From Alistipes sp. (GTDB lineage Bacteria > Bacteroidota > Bacteroidia > Bacteroidales > Rikenellaceae): a DNA stretch of 6,560 nt. Below are positions 6,109 through 6,560 of the stretch, piece after piece. The notes below the pieces were generated by a model that saw nothing but the letters and a program-made list of their open reading frames with translations, searched no databases and was not told the DNA's origin. The first letter of the stretch is position 1; every line of letters begins with the position of its first letter. The stretch covers positions 1 to 6,560 of the forward strand of contig JAFOCZ010000069.1 of the NCBI GenBank assembly GCA_017380955.1. The letters are read 5' to 3'. Made by a program: the position numbers and the translations under genes.

Positions 6109-6560
6109 ATGATCAAAATTGGTATTAATGGTTTCGGTCGTATCGGCCGTATGGTATTCCGTGCTGCATGTGCTCAGCCAGAGAAGTTCCAGGTAGTAGG
6201 TATTAACGACCTTTGCCCAGTAGATTACTTGGCATATATGCTTAAGTATGACACTATGCACGGCAAGTTTGATGGTACTGTAGATTACTGCGAGGAGAAG
6301 AGCCTCCTTATCGTAAACGGTAACGAGATCCGCGTAACAGCAGAGAAGGATCCTGCAAACTTGAAGTGGAACGAGGTAGAGGCAGAGTATGTAGTAGAGT
6401 CTACAGGTTTGTTCCTTACTGCAGAGAAGGCACAGGCTCACATCACTGCAGGTGCTAAGTATGTAGTGACACAGATGTTCTTTGACAATCAGAAGTATTT
6501 TGACTTTGTAAAACGTTGTCGGGAGGCAGGTATAACTATTCCAATTATACCTGGAATCAA
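6109..6560 (+). CDS. gap: Type I glyceraldehyde-3-phosphate dehydrogenase, N-terminal part, running into MetF-like sequence (partial, suspected chimera)
   Basis: The open frame begins MIKIGINGFGRIGR and continues to the window's right edge (150 codons plus two bases). Residues 1 to about 120 are the NAD-binding Rossmann half of GAPDH, a glycolytic enzyme. Visible marks are the INGFGRIGR dinucleotide loop (6-14), N33-D34, YDTMHGKF (47-54) and VVESTGLF (95-102). After AGAKYVV (114-120) GAPDH should continue with an MSAPSKDD-like stretch towards the catalytic Cys near residue 150. Instead the frame reads TQMFFDNQKYFDF, which is not GAPDH. The catalytic domain is thus missing. The GAPDH part uses a narrow, highly-expressed codon set (GTA, GAG, GCA, GGT), unlike the tail. 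The start and promoter are convincing. The downstream end is probably not the native gene. Confidence 0.85.
   Translation, partial: MIKIGINGFGRIGRMVFRAACAQPEKFQVVGINDLCPVDYLAYMLKYDTMHGKFDGTVDYCEEKSLLIVNGNEIRVTAEKDPANLKWNEVEAEYVVESTGLFLTAEKAQAHITAGAKYVVTQMFFDNQKYFDFVKRCREAGITIPIIPGI
6469..6560 (+). other. metF: Methylenetetrahydrofolate reductase (MetF)-like internal fragment joined in frame to gap
   Basis: From codon 121 the frame encodes TQMFFDNQKYFDF followed by a Cys-Arg-Glu-Ala-Gly-Ile region and IPIIPGI. This is the pattern of MTHFR enzymes, which reduce methylene-THF for methionine synthesis; E. coli MetF, as recalled, has TQFFFD and EIIPGI at the corresponding places. Only about 30 residues from the middle of that enzyme are present, without its start or end. 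Codons such as CGG, ATA and GGA appear that are rare in the preceding GAPDH part. The exact breakpoint is uncertain within about 6451-6471, because AGAxYxV fits both proteins. An assembly join is the likeliest cause. Confidence 0.75.

Noticed and set aside
6082..6441. Minus-strand open frame of 119 codons over gap
   Set aside because: Leu/Cys/Tyr-rich translation typical of an antisense shadow. The plus strand encodes clear GAPDH motifs with biased codon use.

Overview
The window reads as chromosomal DNA of a Bacteroidales bacterium, plausibly Alistipes/Rikenellaceae-like (inferred from style and gene content, no search run). The evidence is the TAnnTTTG-type -7 promoter boxes, the absence of strong Shine-Dalgarno sequences, a DUF4834-like membrane protein, and a Bacteroidetes-style Mla permease/ATPase pair. 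Most of it is ordinary housekeeping and secreted-enzyme content. I found no phage, insertion sequence, CRISPR array, RNA gene or defence system.

Layout: positions 1-294 are non-coding and repeat-rich (short ATAACTACCC-like units, a ~105-bp imperfect inverted repeat of the GTCATTCTGAGCG type, and a TTTTCAC-rich tract). Positions 295-2361 hold a two-gene minus-strand operon: a secreted CE1/esterase-D-type hydrolase with an N-terminal beta-sandwich domain, followed 9 nt later by a membrane-anchored or secreted DNA/RNA non-specific endonuclease. A compact divergent promoter region (about 2362-2440) separates it from a plus-strand pair: a YfcE/MJ0936-type metallophosphoesterase and a secreted alpha/beta-hydrolase. 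A separate promoter drives the DUF4834-like protein (3946-4416). Then come mlaE and mlaF, which overlap by 4 nt and encode the inner-membrane permease and ATPase of a lipid-transport ABC system. No MCE-domain (MlaD) substrate-binding partner is present in the window.

The last 560 bases hold a well-formed promoter and the start of a type I glyceraldehyde-3-phosphate dehydrogenase gene. The most striking observation is here. The frame follows GAPDH for about 120 residues (Rossmann half). Then, without a stop or frameshift, it turns into sequence typical of methylenetetrahydrofolate reductase (MetF), reading TQMFFDNQKYFDF and ending IPIIPGI. The switch falls where both families carry an AGAxYxV-like stretch, codon use changes there, and the window ends 92 bases later. 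The simplest explanation is a chimeric join in the assembly near a contig end. A real gene fusion is possible but unlikely, because the GAPDH catalytic domain would be lost.
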